Shown: positions 46,445 to 60,167 of the stretch, one piece after another
Position numbering within the stretch: position 1 is the first letter of the stretch
Layout: each line of letters starts with the position of its first letter
Origin: Climacium dendroides
Taxonomy: Eukaryota; Streptophyta; Bryopsida; Hypnales; Climaciaceae
Assembly: GCA_950106755.1 (NCBI GenBank)
Contig: OX467088.1
Location: 13,996,001 to 14,060,000, forward strand
Direction: 5' to 3'
DNA length: 64,000 nucleotides
Notes under the pieces: generated by a model
Seen by the model: only the letters and a program-made list of their open reading frames with translations
What the model was told of the DNA's origin: nothing
Database searches by the model: none
Program-made: the position numbers and the translations under genes

Positions 46445-47941
46445 TCATTTTATCAATGTATTTGAATAAAAGTTTATGCCTACATCTTCTTCATCATCCA
46501 CCATTCCTTCTTCATTATCATATCGTGCTCGTGACAACATATCTGCAACTGCATTATCTTTCCCTGCAATATGTTTGAATTCCGGATTCAAAGACTTAAT
46601 ATATGCAATCCACCTCAACATTGCAATATCCGGTGTAAAACAACTTGAAATCATACCCAAGAGAGGAAGACAATTTGTCTCCACAACCACCGACGCTCCT
46701 ATCAAATATTATTTTTCACTCTTCATAGCGGTTACTACTCTCCACAACTCCCTCTTGACTTGTGCATAATCTCGTTGTCGAACATTCAAAACCTTTGCTC
46801 CAAATCTTGTTACATACCTCTTCCCATCATCATCATCATCTTGTCCAATAGCCCACTCAATCCCTACGGGACTAGCGTCAACTGTCAATATCACTGGTTT
46901 ATCCGAATCATAAATAATCTTTTTCAAAGTAGGTGGTGAAGAAAGAAGTTTCTTCAACTTCTTCATGGCCTTACTTTGTTGCTCTTCCCATTTAAATTTT
47001 TGTCCTTTTCTCAACAAATAATACAATGGATCGGCAACATGTGTAAAATGCGGAATCCAAATGTGATAAAACATACAAGCCCCCCAAAACCTTCGAACTT
47101 CCGTAGTATTTGCACATTCTTTCATCTTCATAATTGCATCCACCTTTTTCATAGATGGTTTGCGTCTATAAGGTCCACATATATGTCCCACAATCAAAAC
47201 TTCTTCAACTCCAAATACTGACTTCACTCCTGACAATGTTAAGTGAACATCTTCCAACTTTGTTAAAATCTTTTCACAATCAATAATATGATTTGCAACA
47301 AATTTCCGGCACCCCTTTAAATCCAAAGTCTCATCTTTTTCTTCTTCCAAGCATCCTTTGATAGGCACGTCATCAAGAAATGGCATAGTTTTATCCGGAA
47401 TGAAATCCCTCAATACTTTATTCATTCCACTCATCATACGCGCCACGGAATTTGTAGCTCCTTGCGGTAATGTGCACATTCTCACTAAGCCCAATGGTGT
47501 TTGCATTGTGGTCAAATCTCTACTTTGTAACGCCAATTGAAATTGGTCATAACCCGAATATAAATCACCCATTGAATAAATTGCTCTCCCAACAAACGCT
47601 TCTGGAAATTCATCAACAATTGGACTTGAGCCCATATTTCTAATAGTTACCTTATTCACCGATTGCATATCTTGAATAAATCGCAATGTTCCATTTTTCT
47701 TTGGCACTGTGAACCACCGATTTGAATATGGTGCAATAGAAGGCTCTAAAATTCCCATCTTAATCTTTTCATTGAATAATTCCACTAACTTTGGCAAATG
47801 AGCTCTTGGTACTGGAATAGGCCTCAAATTCCAAGGTACATGTGGAATTGTGAAAATAACCATAGGTGCCACAACACTTGGATCAACACACCCAATCTCG
47901 TGCGATTCAAAAGCAAATGCTTTACCATGTCGTGAAAGCAT
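46445..47941 (-). pseudogene. Gypsy reverse transcriptase and RNase H, unit 1
   Basis: The RT reads WFTVPKKNGTLRFIQDMQ, YSMGDLYSGYDQFQLAL (first catalytic Asp), TLPQGATNSVARMM and MPFLDDVPIKG, where the catalytic YxDD box is FLDD. The connection and RNase H follow: VILTVDASPVGIEWAIGQ (the first Asp of RNase H) and KRELWRVVTAMKSEK, then TAA at 46706-46708. After this VVVETNCLPLLGMI (normally ETD; Asn here) and HIAGKDNAVADMLSRARYD follow, ending with TGA at about 46442. One uninterrupted stretch of 410 codons covers RT. A TAA at 47942-47944 separates it from the upstream linker. Confidence 0.9.
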
Positions 47942-47944
47942 TTT

Positions 47945-48520
47945 TTAAAAACATTTTCTCTCATTATCCATCAAAAAGTCTTCACCTCCAATTTTTAATC
48001 CATCCAATGATTCATCTGTAAATTCATGTCCTATCTTCTTTGGATCTCTCAAATTTGGTTGCATAGAAGCCCTTTCTACCTTCTTTTCAAAATCAAATGG
48101 TAGTGGTAATGCCACTGGTTTAACCTTCTTTGCCACGGTCTTATATTTAGTCTCCACTATCACTTCCCGCATTTCTATAAACTTTTTAATCTCATCATAA
48201 AAATCCATTGAGTGCACCTTTACTATTTTATCATCACCTCCAAAATCCAAGTTCAATACAAAATGTAAATCCCCCATTGTATCACCAAAACATGATTCTT
48301 CAAACATACCCAATATGTATTCATCGTCGTCAAGCTCACCATTCTTCTTCAATTCATACTCAAGATTTTTAGCATGGAGTTTCTCTTCTTTCTTCAATTC
48401 TTTTACATTTTTAAATAAAATAGATCCATCTCGTGATACACCCACAAAATTCCCTAGTATGGCTTCATCAATTTGTCTACTAGGCGGGAAGCCATCACCC
48501 TTTTTACCATTGCAATCCCG
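47945..48520 (-). pseudogene. Gypsy linker between protease and RT, unit 1
   Basis: Open in the RT frame: GVSRDGSILFKNVKELKKEE, DDDEYILGMFEESCFGD and a Lys-rich stretch to ERKCF. This acidic/basic linker is typical between protease and RT in this element group and has no catalytic motif. A frameshift near 48520 joins it to the protease frame. Confidence 0.6.
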
Positions 48521-48522
48521 CC

Positions 48523-49389
48523 TTACAATGGCATGTGGTGAAAATCCTCCATATGGTCATGATGATCATCAAACTCTTTGCTCACCCTTGGCAAAGGTCG
48601 AGTTCTCAATGTATCCTGGTTTCGTTCATGATTTGCACACACCGTTAAAAATTGAACTGCTCGCTTCTCATCTCGACTTCTAATCCGTGCATAAGCTGAT
48701 CCGTTGTCCATAACCTTTGTCTCCATCCGCATAGATGTAATGTATGGTTGACCAAGAATGATAGGATATGTAGAAGAGTCTTGTACAAAGATATTTTGCT
48801 CATTACTCACATCTCCAATTGTCACCTTCACATTTGGATAAGCTCCGTATAAACTCCCACGTGCATTGTTTGTTGCACGAATTAACCATCCGTGATCAGT
48901 GTCAATATGCCATTTTTCCTTCTCATATAATTCTCTTGACATCAAATTAATCTCTGAACCATGGTCAATCAATGCAACAAGGGGCTCCTCAAGATCTCCC
49001 AATTTCACCAAAGTTTCTGTTGTAGCCCTTGCCCAATGATTGCAGGAGAAATGACTTGAAGTTTGAATTTCTTCTCCTTCTCCAATAAGCCCTGCACAAA
49101 CACCTCCATATGTACATTCTTCTTCTTTATCATCTTCCACCCCTCTTCTTCCTTGTACATTTGAAGATACAGTATCACCCATAATTTGTCTCTTCCGCTT
49201 AATAATATCAATAATAACCTCATAAAATTCACGCTTAGCAATTCCAAGAACTTTTCCAAGCGTAAATTCCACTTTCCCACTCAAAATATGATCTTCCAAT
49301 ACTTTCTTCAAATCTGTAGCCGCTTCAATATCCGATTGTGATTTGTAAGCCGGAGCCTTGCCTTTTTCTTTGGAAGATGCTTCCTTCAT
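48523..49389 (-). pseudogene. Gypsy aspartic protease region, unit 1
   Basis: Retropepsin-type fold: LVALIDHGSEINLMS holds the active-site Asp, where the usual D-S/T-G triad is Asp-His-Gly. Then HIDTDHGWLIRATNN, VKVTIGDVSNEQNIFVQ and YPIILGQPYI (flap and C-terminal strands). The N-terminal 100 residues (DLKKVLEDHILSGKVEFTLG) are the usual pre-protease region. The frame ends at 48523 in a premature TAA. Confidence 0.75.
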
Positions 49390-49440
49390 TGCCTCCTCAC
49401 GTGGTTGTTGTTTTTCCTTCTCCGCTCTAGTAGTTCTTTT

Positions 49441-50881
49441 TTATGGACCTTCACCAACCTCATCTCTTTTACGTTTTTCTTCCACCACAACTTCATGATG
49501 GCTCCTTGCAATATAAGCATGAACTGATAGGCTATCAACTGGATCATTCCAACTCGTAGTATGGCGGATAGACTCACCAGCAAGATGTAGAGTATCCTTA
49601 GAAAATTCTTTGCTCTCAGCAAATTTCATAGCATCTGGCCACGATGCACATTTTTGGTTTAATTGCTCAACACTTGAACCCGCACAATCATAAATAAGTC
49701 CAACTCCATAAGTGATTCCCTCATTGCTTGAGATTGCATGTACCTTAGATGTACCCTCTACTAATGCCTTCATACCTCCTTTACCAAAGTTGGTTTCCAA
49801 TGGCAATCCAGTCTCTCTTGCATGAATCCTTCTTTCTTTGAAAAACACAATGTCATTGCGTAATGCCTCCGTAAAATGAGGGCAATTCCTTCGTGAATGC
49901 TCAAAACTATCACACCACATACAACGTGGAGGCAACCTTCCTCCACTTAGTCCAGATTTTGCCCCCGATGATTGATTTGATGCATCAATATGTCCATGGT
50001 TTTTCTCTTCAAGTTTGGTCATCTTCAATTTCAAGTCTCACATACCCTTGACTAATTCATCTATAGCCGAATTCCCTGATTCATCAAGTTTCAAAGGTAC
50101 ATGTGGCTTACCATAAGATGGTTTGCCATAAGAATGTGTCATTGGAGTTGCCTCTAATTTAGCATCACTCACAATGGTCTTATCCCTCCATCGTTGTCTT
50201 TTTGTAAGCAATGATACAACACCTTCAACCTCCTTCCAATCAGTTTTTAAACCACGCTCTTCATTTCGGTCCTCCAAAAGTGGCTCGAGCATCTCTTGCA
50301 ATCATGGATTGGCCGCTTGTATAAACAACTCCGTCTTCTCCGTCTTCTCCACATCCAAAGTTGTCTTCTCAGTTCCCGTCAATTGCACATATTGACGCTC
50401 AAACTCCCTCAATAGTTCATTTGCTGATAAGCCCTTATTAGGACGTACCACCCACTCCAAGAATGTTCTCTTAGTTACCCTCTCAGAATCCTCCATAAAA
50501 AATTCCTCCTTCAATGCTTGTAAAAATGCCCCCCAAGTTCCGCCATCACTCTCTTTTAACTCTCTCACTCTTCCACGAATTTCAGGAACCATAGAGAGCT
50601 CAAAACTCTCAACCATCTCATGCTCTGAAACCCGATTCAACTCCATCTCTCATGCATAAAACCGAGCATACTTTGAAATATCCCGTCCATCAAATTGATC
50701 CATCTTGTTCACAATATAATGCAATGCTTTGGTTGCCATTGCCATTGCCATTGGTTGCCATTGCCTCTCTTCGTTGGTCAACTTGTTGTTGCCTCATAAC
50801 CAAGTTGAATGCCTCAAACATCCTCATTGTGCCATCCAACATGCCAAGTGGACCACCTTTTGGTCCATGATGATCCCCCAT
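49441..50881 (-). pseudogene. Gypsy gag, unit 1
   Basis: Gag polyprotein, capsid then nucleocapsid. The start (50881) reads MGDHHGPKGG..., with a CAATGG microrepeat, then QFDGRDISKYARFY, SEHEMVESFELSMVPEIRGR, FMEDSERVTKRTFLEWV and LLREFERQYVQL (capsid-like). The zinc knuckle is CMWCDSFEHSRRNC (CX2CX4HX4C, about 49910-49955). TGA stops at about 50302 and 50038 and a TAA near 49441 interrupt one continuous frame; the first two fit CGA to TGA. A primer-binding-site candidate TGGTAAACCCGACG lies 5 nt inside the adjacent LTR on this strand, but I could not match it to a tRNA. Confidence 0.8.
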
Positions 50882-50942
50882 AACTCAAATAATATACAAA
50901 GCACCACCACTCCAAACTTTTCACGTCGGGTTTACCAAAAGA

Positions 50943-51219
50943 TGTCACAAGATTTTGTAATTAGGTTCGGAATAGCACTGAGCTTTTATTGTGAAAGTGC
51001 TTTGTATACATCAATAATCTCCCTTACACCCTAAATAATCATAACCCTATCTTCAAGGTCCCTATATTCCTAAATCCCTATCCTATAATTCCTTCAATAA
51101 CCTACAAAATTGCCATATATAGCTTTGATCTAGCATAACTATTTGATAGGAGTTCCAAATGACTTGAAACTTTTTCACGTTATAGATCAGCTACTTAAAT
51201 ACTCCCATACCAAATTTGA
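50943..51219 (-). repeat. truncated 5' LTR, unit 1
   Basis: Only the 277 bp nearest the interior remain. It keeps the 39-bp segment that the 3' LTR lacks (ATTTTGTAATTAGGTTCGGA and following). It breaks off within the first 189-bp subrepeat at CCAAATTTGA and passes straight into block X2. Confidence 0.85.
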
Positions 51220-52467
51220 GGATGTTCTCGTTGGCAAGCAACTCGATGCATGGATATGTCTGGAGACCATTGCCTACCGGTTTTACCGCATTTGTTGTAT
51301 TGTACTTTTTTCATTATTTGATGATTTGACCATGTCAAGCTTCATTGAAAGTATAAGGTTTCATTGTCAAATATCCCGATTATTGTCACTTTTTTGCCAT
51401 AACTTGGACCTTGCCTATTGTCCTTCGAGCTACCAATCGCAGGGTAGCCACAAACCAATGTACCCTCATCCTGTCTTGCAACAAACGACAGTTCATCCCC
51501 AAACACGGTGCATGAGGGATCATCCTCAATTGTAGGAGAAGAAGCGTCATACATCTGAACGCCATAACCTGGTCCCTGACTGTTGTCCTCGGAGCTCCCA
51601 ATCACCGGATAACCTTGAACCAAAGTGCCTTGGTCTTTAGTGGCGATGAGGGACTATGAATCATCGTCAAATTTGTTCATGTTAAATCCAGGAGGAATGG
51701 TATTGACTGTTGGAGGAGTGTTGCTCTCGGCAAACGACTCAGGAACCGCGTCATCTGGTTTGCCCATGTTCGCTCATGTCTAATGAGGAAACCGAATCGG
51801 CAGTTGGAGGGGCTGCGCTCATAGTGGTCATGTTCTTCTTGTCAGAACGTGCCAGGTCGACCAACACCAGAGGGTTGTTATTGTCGGCCTCCAAAACCTC
51901 GTTCACTAGTACTGCGCACTGTGGGAGTCACTTGATCCTTCCGCGCTGATTTACAAACCATACCGCCAACAAATCAAACAAACGTCGTCAATAAGATCTT
52001 GGCTCAAATCACACTTACATTTTCCTCACAGCTAGGCAAGCACCGATGAACTACCCGCTCTGTTTATAGAGCCACACATTCTTCAAGAACCGCAAACAAT
52101 GACCATTTTCCAACTCAAAATCCTCGTCAGTAAACCCTAGGAGCTTAAATTGCGATGGCAACATGGCGGGAGAGTTGTGAATATTTCACGGGCATGGCGG
52201 GGAGTGAGCCAGAACAAAACGCGGCGGTGATGGCGAAGACGAAGAGGAGACGCCGCGCAATTGAGAAAAACTTGGCGCATTGCGGAGACAAGTGCATCAT
52301 GGGCACCATGGTCTAAGGCCCAGCCATGTTCTCCGCTAGCCACAGAAGTAACTGAACAGAACTCGTTTCCCCGCTAAGAAGATCCAGTCTCAAGTCGGGG
52401 ACATCGCCCTCCCGCGATGATCCCATGGTAGCGGGTGCGGCTTAGGGTACTGGGGTGGGGGGGCCGG
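51220..52467 (-). pseudogene. block X, copy 2
   Basis: Same gene remnant as copy 1. I saw one difference: GGATGTTCTCG at the start where copy 1 has GGATATTCTCG. The 162-bp internal duplication and all interruptions are retained. Confidence 0.6.
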
Positions 52468-53850
52468 TGTCACAAGGTTTTGTGAAAGTGCTTTGTATAC
52501 ATCAATAATCTCCCTTACACCCTAAATAATCATAACCCTACCTTCAAGGTCCCTATATTCCCAAATCCCTATCCTATAATTCCTTCAATAACCTAGAAAT
52601 TGTCATATCTAGCTTTGATCTAGCATAACTATTTGATAGGAGTTCCAAATGACTTGAAACTTTGCCACGTTATAGATCAACTACTTAAATACTCCCATAC
52701 CAACTTTCAACTCAATCCAAGATATTGTCCAACTTTGGTGGACATTACCCCAATACTGACTTCCTAACCCTTATCAAATTTCCCTAAACTCTCATACCTA
52801 ACTTTGATCTACCATAACTATTGTATAGTAGTTCCAAATGACTTGAAACTTTGCCGCGTTGTAGATCGACTACTTAAATACTCTCATACCAAATTTGAAC
52901 TCAATCCAAGATACTATCCAACTTTGGTGGACATTACCCCAATACTGACTTCCTAACCCTTATCAAATTTCCTTAAACTCTCATACCTAACTTTGATCTA
53001 CCATAACTATTGTACAGTAGTTCCAAATGACTTGAAACTTTGCCACATTATAGATCAGCTATTTAAATACTCGCATCTCAAATTTGAACTCAATCCAAGA
53101 TACTGTCCAACTTTGGTGGACATTACCTCAATATTGATTTTCTAAACCTTCATTGCCTCCACACCCCGGTTGTATTTTGTACATAACTCTCAGATTTTAA
53201 GTCTATTGAAGCTAAATTTTTGGCACAAAGTAGAAGATAAGATGAGAAGAGTACCCTTCAAGTTTCACGTTCATATCACAAAAATCCAATAGGAATGACG
53301 CTCCTCAATATACCCTCCATTGGTTGCCTTGAAATTCAAACACCTCCACTTCAACTCCTCATAACTTTTTCTCCATAGTAGATTTAGTTTTGAAACTTGG
53401 CACACTTATGTATCAACTCTTCAAAAGCCCAGATCCAAAATATAACACTCAACCAATATTCTTGCAAAATGTTACACAAAAGCTCCCCAAATCAATACTT
53501 TACTTCAAATAAACCTCCCATAACAACAACACAACTCACTCACTCAAGTACCTCCAACCCTCCAACCCTTCAAGAGACAAGAAAAAAAAGAGAGAGCAAA
53601 GGACCAGCCCTTGCCTCTAGTAGCCACCACAAACCCCGCCGGCTAGCCGCTGGCTAACCCTAACCCTAACTCCACTACCCTAGTATCAACTACTAACAAC
53701 CGGTTATCAACCGGCAACAACATAGTCAAGACTAAGGCTCCTAACACTTATATACCCCACGACTAGCAACTCACAACATACAATACTAACAACTAATTTT
53801 TCAACTAACAAGATGTCTAATTCAAATTGTAGACGGCCCACATCATAACA
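52468..53850 (-). repeat. Gypsy 3' LTR, unit 2
   Basis: Identical, as far as I compared, to the LTR at 43520-44902, including the three 189-bp subrepeats and the telomere-like string. Confidence 0.85.
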
Positions 53851-53919
53851 TCCACCCCTTATAAACCTGCACATCCTCCGGTATGTGCCAATTTAAAAGA
53901 GAAATGACGTGGGCCAATT

Positions 53920-55390
53920 CTAGTCCTTGGTATCTTGGTAATCTTGAGCATCTTCGCAATCTTTATCTTGAACTTCTCGAATGCCTCCTTGATTTTTATT
54001 CCCTTGTTCATCTTCTCCATCTTCATTTTGAAACCCATCATCACTGAAGTCCTCAAATGAAAGTTCTTCATGTCTTCTTTGAAAAATTTTAATTTGCTTA
54101 CCCGCAATTGGAATCTTCAACTCTGTCCCATCAAGCTGTCGAAGTAAATAAGTAGCATTGTCATGGACTTGTTTAACAATATACGGTCCAAACCACTTCT
54201 TTGCAAATTTTCTTGCTGTACTATGTTGATTATCCAAGCTACTATCATAAACCAACATCCAATCACCATTCTGAATAGGTTTTAGGCGCAACCGATGTTT
54301 TTGATCAAACCTCTCTTTGTTCTTCTCTTTAGCCTCTTTCAACTTCTTAGTAGCAATCTCAACATCCTCCGGTCTTCTTTCAAGTTGTCGAATACGTAAT
54401 GCTAACAAGTCTTCTCTCGAAAGATTGTCTGTCCAAGGCAATATACTCCATGTTGGTATAACTTCTTCAATTGGCATCACTGGTTTTGTCCAAACATTAA
54501 TTCTGTTGGCATGTAACCGGTAACTGTACTATGTGTAGTACAATCTGCCCATAATGCAAATGGTAGAAGTCTATGCCAATCACTCATTTTGCCATTACAA
54601 GCTTTTACCAAAGCTTTGACAATTGATGAATGACCACGCTCACTTTTGTCATTACCTTCTGGATTATAGGCCATTGTCAATGCAAGTTTAATTTCCAAAT
54701 TGCTAAAGAACTCTCGTGCTTCTTTAGCATCCAACTCTCCCCTATCTGCAGTGATTTTCCCAATACAACCATACCGACATATAACATCTTCCAAAAGAAA
54801 TCGACATACACCTTCCGTTGTCTTTGTTCGAAGCGCTCGGCCTTCAACTTGGTTTGATAAATCCTCCTTAGCAAGTGTCAAATATTTCTTTTGTCCAAAT
54901 CCCATAGGCATTACAATAAGATCTACTACCCATTTAAAATGAATGGATAGTGGATAAGTAGGATGTAATCCATCTCGATGACGTATGCTTGAACTTTGAA
55001 TATACTTGACAAGTCTCACATGATCCAACAAAATCCACTACATCCTTATACATGCTTTTTCACCAATATTTCTCTTTTAATTTTGCAAAAGTTGCCCATA
55101 CACCTCGATGTCCCGCCCACCAACTCTCATGGAACTCTTTGATGATGCTTTGTTGCAATTCCAAACCACATAATACTCTTTGTGGTATACCACCCCTTCG
55201 CTTTGGATGTTTCCATAAAAATCCACCTTGTAAAAAATATCCATAAGCCTTCCTTCTAAGTTTTTTGAATTCTTTGTCCGTCCATCCCTCTTGTCGCTTC
55301 AATGAAGTCAAATACCTTCTAATTTGTAACCATTCACCATCATACAACTCCTCAAAGAACAACTCAAGTGGTGTAGCCAAACATAAACCT
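53920..55390 (-). pseudogene. Gypsy integrase, unit 2
   Basis: Same as the unit 1 integrase, with the same TGA in place of Trp and the same frameshifts. The shared lesions show that the duplication copied an already dead element. Confidence 0.85.
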
Positions 55391-55392
55391 TC

Positions 55393-56889
55393 TCATTTTA
55401 TCAATGTATTTGAATAAAAGTTTATGCCTACATCTTCTTCATCATCCACCATTCCTTCTTCATTATCATATCGTGCTCGTGACAACATATCTGCAACTGC
55501 ATTATCTTTCCCTGCAATATGTTTGAATTCCGGATTCAAAGACTTAATATATGCAATCCACCTCAACATTGCAATATCCGGTGTAAAACAACTTGAAATC
55601 ATACCCAAGAGAGGAAGACAATTTGTCTCCACAACCACCGACGCTCCTATCAAATATTATTTTTCACTCTTCATAGCGGTTACTACTCTCCACAACTCCC
55701 TCTTGACTTGTGCATAATCTCGTTGTCGAACATTCAAAACCTTTGCTCCAAATCTTGTTACATACCTCTTCCCATCATCATCATCATCTTGTCCAATAGC
55801 CCACTCAATCCCTACGGGACTAGCGTCAACTGTCAATATCACTGGTTTATCCGAATCATAAATAATCTTTTTCAAAGTAGGTGGTGAAGAAAGAAGTTTC
55901 TTCAACTTCTTCATGGCCTTACTTTGTTGCTCTTCCCATTTAAATTTTTGTCCTTTTCTCAACAAATAATACAATGGATCGGCAACATGTGTAAAATGCG
56001 GAATCCAAATGTGATAAAACATACAAGCCCCCCAAAACCTTCGAACTTCCGTAGTATTTGCACATTCTTTCATCTTCATAATTGCATCCACCTTTTTCAT
56101 AGATGGTTTGCGTCTATAAGGTCCACATATATGTCCCACAATCAAAACTTCTTCAACTCCAAATACTGACTTCACTCCTGACAATGTTAAGTGAACATCT
56201 TCCAACTTTGTTAAAATCTTTTCACAATCAATAATATGATTTGCAACAAATTTCCGGCACCCCTTTAAATCCAAAGTCTCATCTTTTTCTTCTTCCAAGC
56301 ATCCTTTGATAGGCACGTCATCAAGAAATGGCATAGTTTTATCCGGAATGAAATCCCTCAATACTTTATTCATTCCACTCATCATACGCGCCACGGAATT
56401 TGTAGCTCCTTGCGGTAATGTGCACATTCTCACTAAGCCCAATGGTGTTTGCATTGTGGTCAAATCTCTACTTTGTAACGCCAATTGAAATTGGTCATAA
56501 CCCGAATATAAATCACCCATTGAATAAATTGCTCTCCCAACAAACGCTTCTGGAAATTCATCAACAATTGGACTTGAGCCCATATTTCTAATAGTTACCT
56601 TATTCACCGATTGCATATCTTGAATAAATCGCAATGTTCCATTTTTCTTTGGCACTGTGAACCACCGATTTGAATATGGTGCAATAGAAGGCTCTAAAAT
56701 TCCCATCTTAATCTTTTCATTGAATAATTCCACTAACTTTGGCAAATGAGCTCTTGGTACTGGAATAGGCCTCAAATTCCAAGGTACATGTGGAATTGTG
56801 AAAATAACCATAGGTGCCACAACACTTGGATCAACACACCCAATCTCGTGCGATTCAAAAGCAAATGCTTTACCATGTCGTGAAAGCAT
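55393..56889 (-). pseudogene. Gypsy reverse transcriptase and RNase H, unit 2
   Basis: Same as unit 1, with FLDD box, TVDASPVG RNase H start and the shared TAA that splits RNase H. Confidence 0.9.
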
Positions 56890-56892
56890 TTT

Positions 56893-57468
56893 TTAAAAAC
56901 ATTTTCTCTCATTATCCATCAAAAAGTCTTCACCTCCAATTTTTAATCCATCCAATGATTCATCTGTAAATTCATGTCCTATCTTCTTTGGATCTCTCAA
57001 ATTTGGTTGCATAGAAGCCCTTTCTACCTTCTTTTCAAAATCAAATGGTAGTGGTAATGCCACTGGTTTAACCTTCTTTGCCACGGTCTTATATTTAGTC
57101 TCCACTATCACTTCCCGCATTTCTATAAACTTTTTAATCTCATCATAAAAATCCATTGAGTGCACCTTTACTATTTTATCATCACCTCCAAAATCCAAGT
57201 TCAATACAAAATGTAAATCCCCCATTGTATCACCAAAACATGATTCTTCAAACATACCCAATATGTATTCATCGTCGTCAAGCTCACCATTCTTCTTCAA
57301 TTCATACTCAAGATTTTTAGCATGGAGTTTCTCTTCTTTCTTCAATTCTTTTACATTTTTAAATAAAATAGATCCATCTCGTGATACACCCACAAAATTC
57401 CCTAGTATGGCTTCATCAATTTGTCTACTAGGCGGGAAGCCATCACCCTTTTTACCATTGCAATCCCG
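56893..57468 (-). pseudogene. Gypsy linker, unit 2
   Basis: Same as unit 1 linker, with the same frameshift at its upstream end. Confidence 0.6.
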
Positions 57469-57470
57469 CC

Positions 57471-58337
57471 TTACAATGGCATGTGGTGAAAATCCTCCAT
57501 ATGGTCATGATGATCATCAAACTCTTTGCTCACCCTTGGCAAAGGTCGAGTTCTCAATGTATCCTGGTTTCGTTCATGATTTGCACACACCGTTAAAAAT
57601 TGAACTGCTCGCTTCTCATCTCGACTTCTAATCCGTGCATAAGCTGATCCGTTGTCCATAACCTTTGTCTCCATCCGCATAGATGTAATGTATGGTTGAC
57701 CAAGAATGATAGGATATGTAGAAGAGTCTTGTACAAAGATATTTTGCTCATTACTCACATCTCCAATTGTCACCTTCACATTTGGATAAGCTCCGTATAA
57801 ACTCCCACGTGCATTGTTTGTTGCACGAATTAACCATCCGTGATCAGTGTCAATATGCCATTTTTCCTTCTCATATAATTCTCTTGACATCAAATTAATC
57901 TCTGAACCATGGTCAATCAATGCAACAAGGGGCTCCTCAAGATCTCCCAATTTCACCAAAGTTTCTGTTGTAGCCCTTGCCCAATGATTGCAGGAGAAAT
58001 GACTTGAAGTTTGAATTTCTTCTCCTTCTCCAATAAGCCCTGCACAAACACCTCCATATGTACATTCTTCTTCTTTATCATCTTCCACCCCTCTTCTTCC
58101 TTGTACATTTGAAGATACAGTATCACCCATAATTTGTCTCTTCCGCTTAATAATATCAATAATAACCTCATAAAATTCACGCTTAGCAATTCCAAGAACT
58201 TTTCCAAGCGTAAATTCCACTTTCCCACTCAAAATATGATCTTCCAATACTTTCTTCAAATCTGTAGCCGCTTCAATATCCGATTGTGATTTGTAAGCCG
58301 GAGCCTTGCCTTTTTCTTTGGAAGATGCTTCCTTCAT
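57471..58337 (-). pseudogene. Gypsy aspartic protease region, unit 2
   Basis: Same as unit 1, including the unusual Asp-His-Gly active-site triad. Confidence 0.75.
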
Positions 58338-58388
58338 TGCCTCCTCACGTGGTTGTTGTTTTTCCTTCTCCGCTCTAGTAGTTCTTTT

Positions 58389-59829
58389 TTATGGACCTTC
58401 ACCAACCTCATCTCTTTTACGTTTTTCTTCCACCACAACTTCATGATGGCTCCTTGCAATATAAGCATGAACTGATAGGCTATCAACTGGATCATTCCAA
58501 CTCGTAGTATGGCGGATAGACTCACCAGCAAGATGTAGAGTATCCTTAGAAAATTCTTTGCTCTCAGCAAATTTCATAGCATCTGGCCACGATGCACATT
58601 TTTGGTTTAATTGCTCAACACTTGAACCCGCACAATCATAAATAAGTCCAACTCCATAAGTGATTCCCTCATTGCTTGAGATTGCATGTACCTTAGATGT
58701 ACCCTCTACTAATGCCTTCATACCTCCTTTACCAAAGTTGGTTTCCAATGGCAATCCAGTCTCTCTTGCATGAATCCTTCTTTCTTTGAAAAACACAATG
58801 TCATTGCGTAATGCCTCCGTAAAATGAGGGCAATTCCTTCGTGAATGCTCAAAACTATCACACCACATACAACGTGGAGGCAACCTTCCTCCACTTAGTC
58901 CAGATTTTGCCCCCGATGATTGATTTGATGCATCAATATGTCCATGGTTTTTCTCTTCAAGTTTGGTCATCTTCAATTTCAAGTCTCACATACCCTTGAC
59001 TAATTCATCTATAGCCGAATTCCCTGATTCATCAAGTTTCAAAGGTACATGTGGCTTACCATAAGATGGTTTGCCATAAGAATGTGTCATTGGAGTTGCC
59101 TCTAATTTAGCATCACTCACAATGGTCTTATCCCTCCATCGTTGTCTTTTTGTAAGCAATGATACAACACCTTCAACCTCCTTCCAATCAGTTTTTAAAC
59201 CACGCTCTTCATTTCGGTCCTCCAAAAGTGGCTCGAGCATCTCTTGCAATCATGGATTGGCCGCTTGTATAAACAACTCCGTCTTCTCCGTCTTCTCCAC
59301 ATCCAAAGTTGTCTTCTCAGTTCCCGTCAATTGCACATATTGACGCTCAAACTCCCTCAATAGTTCATTTGCTGATAAGCCCTTATTAGGACGTACCACC
59401 CACTCCAAGAATGTTCTCTTAGTTACCCTCTCAGAATCCTCCATAAAAAATTCCTCCTTCAATGCTTGTAAAAATGCCCCCCAAGTTCCGCCATCACTCT
59501 CTTTTAACTCTCTCACTCTTCCACGAATTTCAGGAACCATAGAGAGCTCAAAACTCTCAACCATCTCATGCTCTGAAACCCGATTCAACTCCATCTCTCA
59601 TGCATAAAACCGAGCATACTTTGAAATATCCCGTCCATCAAATTGATCCATCTTGTTCACAATATAATGCAATGCTTTGGTTGCCATTGCCATTGCCATT
59701 GGTTGCCATTGCCTCTCTTCGTTGGTCAACTTGTTGTTGCCTCATAACCAAGTTGAATGCCTCAAACATCCTCATTGTGCCATCCAACATGCCAAGTGGA
59801 CCACCTTTTGGTCCATGATGATCCCCCAT
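58389..59829 (-). pseudogene. Gypsy gag, unit 2
   Basis: Same as unit 1, with the zinc knuckle and the same two TGA and one TAA interruptions. Confidence 0.8.
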
Positions 59830-59890
59830 AACTCAAATAATATACAAAGCACCACCACTCCAAACTTTTCACGTCGGGTTTACCAAAAGA

Positions 59891-60167
59891 TGTCACAAGA
59901 TTTTGTAATTAGGTTCGGAATAGCACTGAGCTTTTATTGTGAAAGTGCTTTGTATACATCAATAATCTCCCTTACACCCTAAATAATCATAACCCTATCT
60001 TCAAGGTCCCTATATTCCTAAATCCCTATCCTATAATTCCTTCAATAACCTACAAAATTGCCATATATAGCTTTGATCTAGCATAACTATTTGATAGGAG
60101 TTCCAAATGACTTGAAACTTTTTCACGTTATAGATCAGCTACTTAAATACTCCCATACCAAATTTGA
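59891..60167 (-). repeat. truncated 5' LTR, unit 2
   Basis: Breaks off at the same base as in unit 1 and joins block X3 by the same junction. Confidence 0.85.

Noticed and set aside
46476..46769. Plus-strand open frames within the Gypsy interior (also 48315-48683, 50652-51034 and their copies)
   Set aside because: They are antisense to recognisable pol and gag coding on the minus strand.
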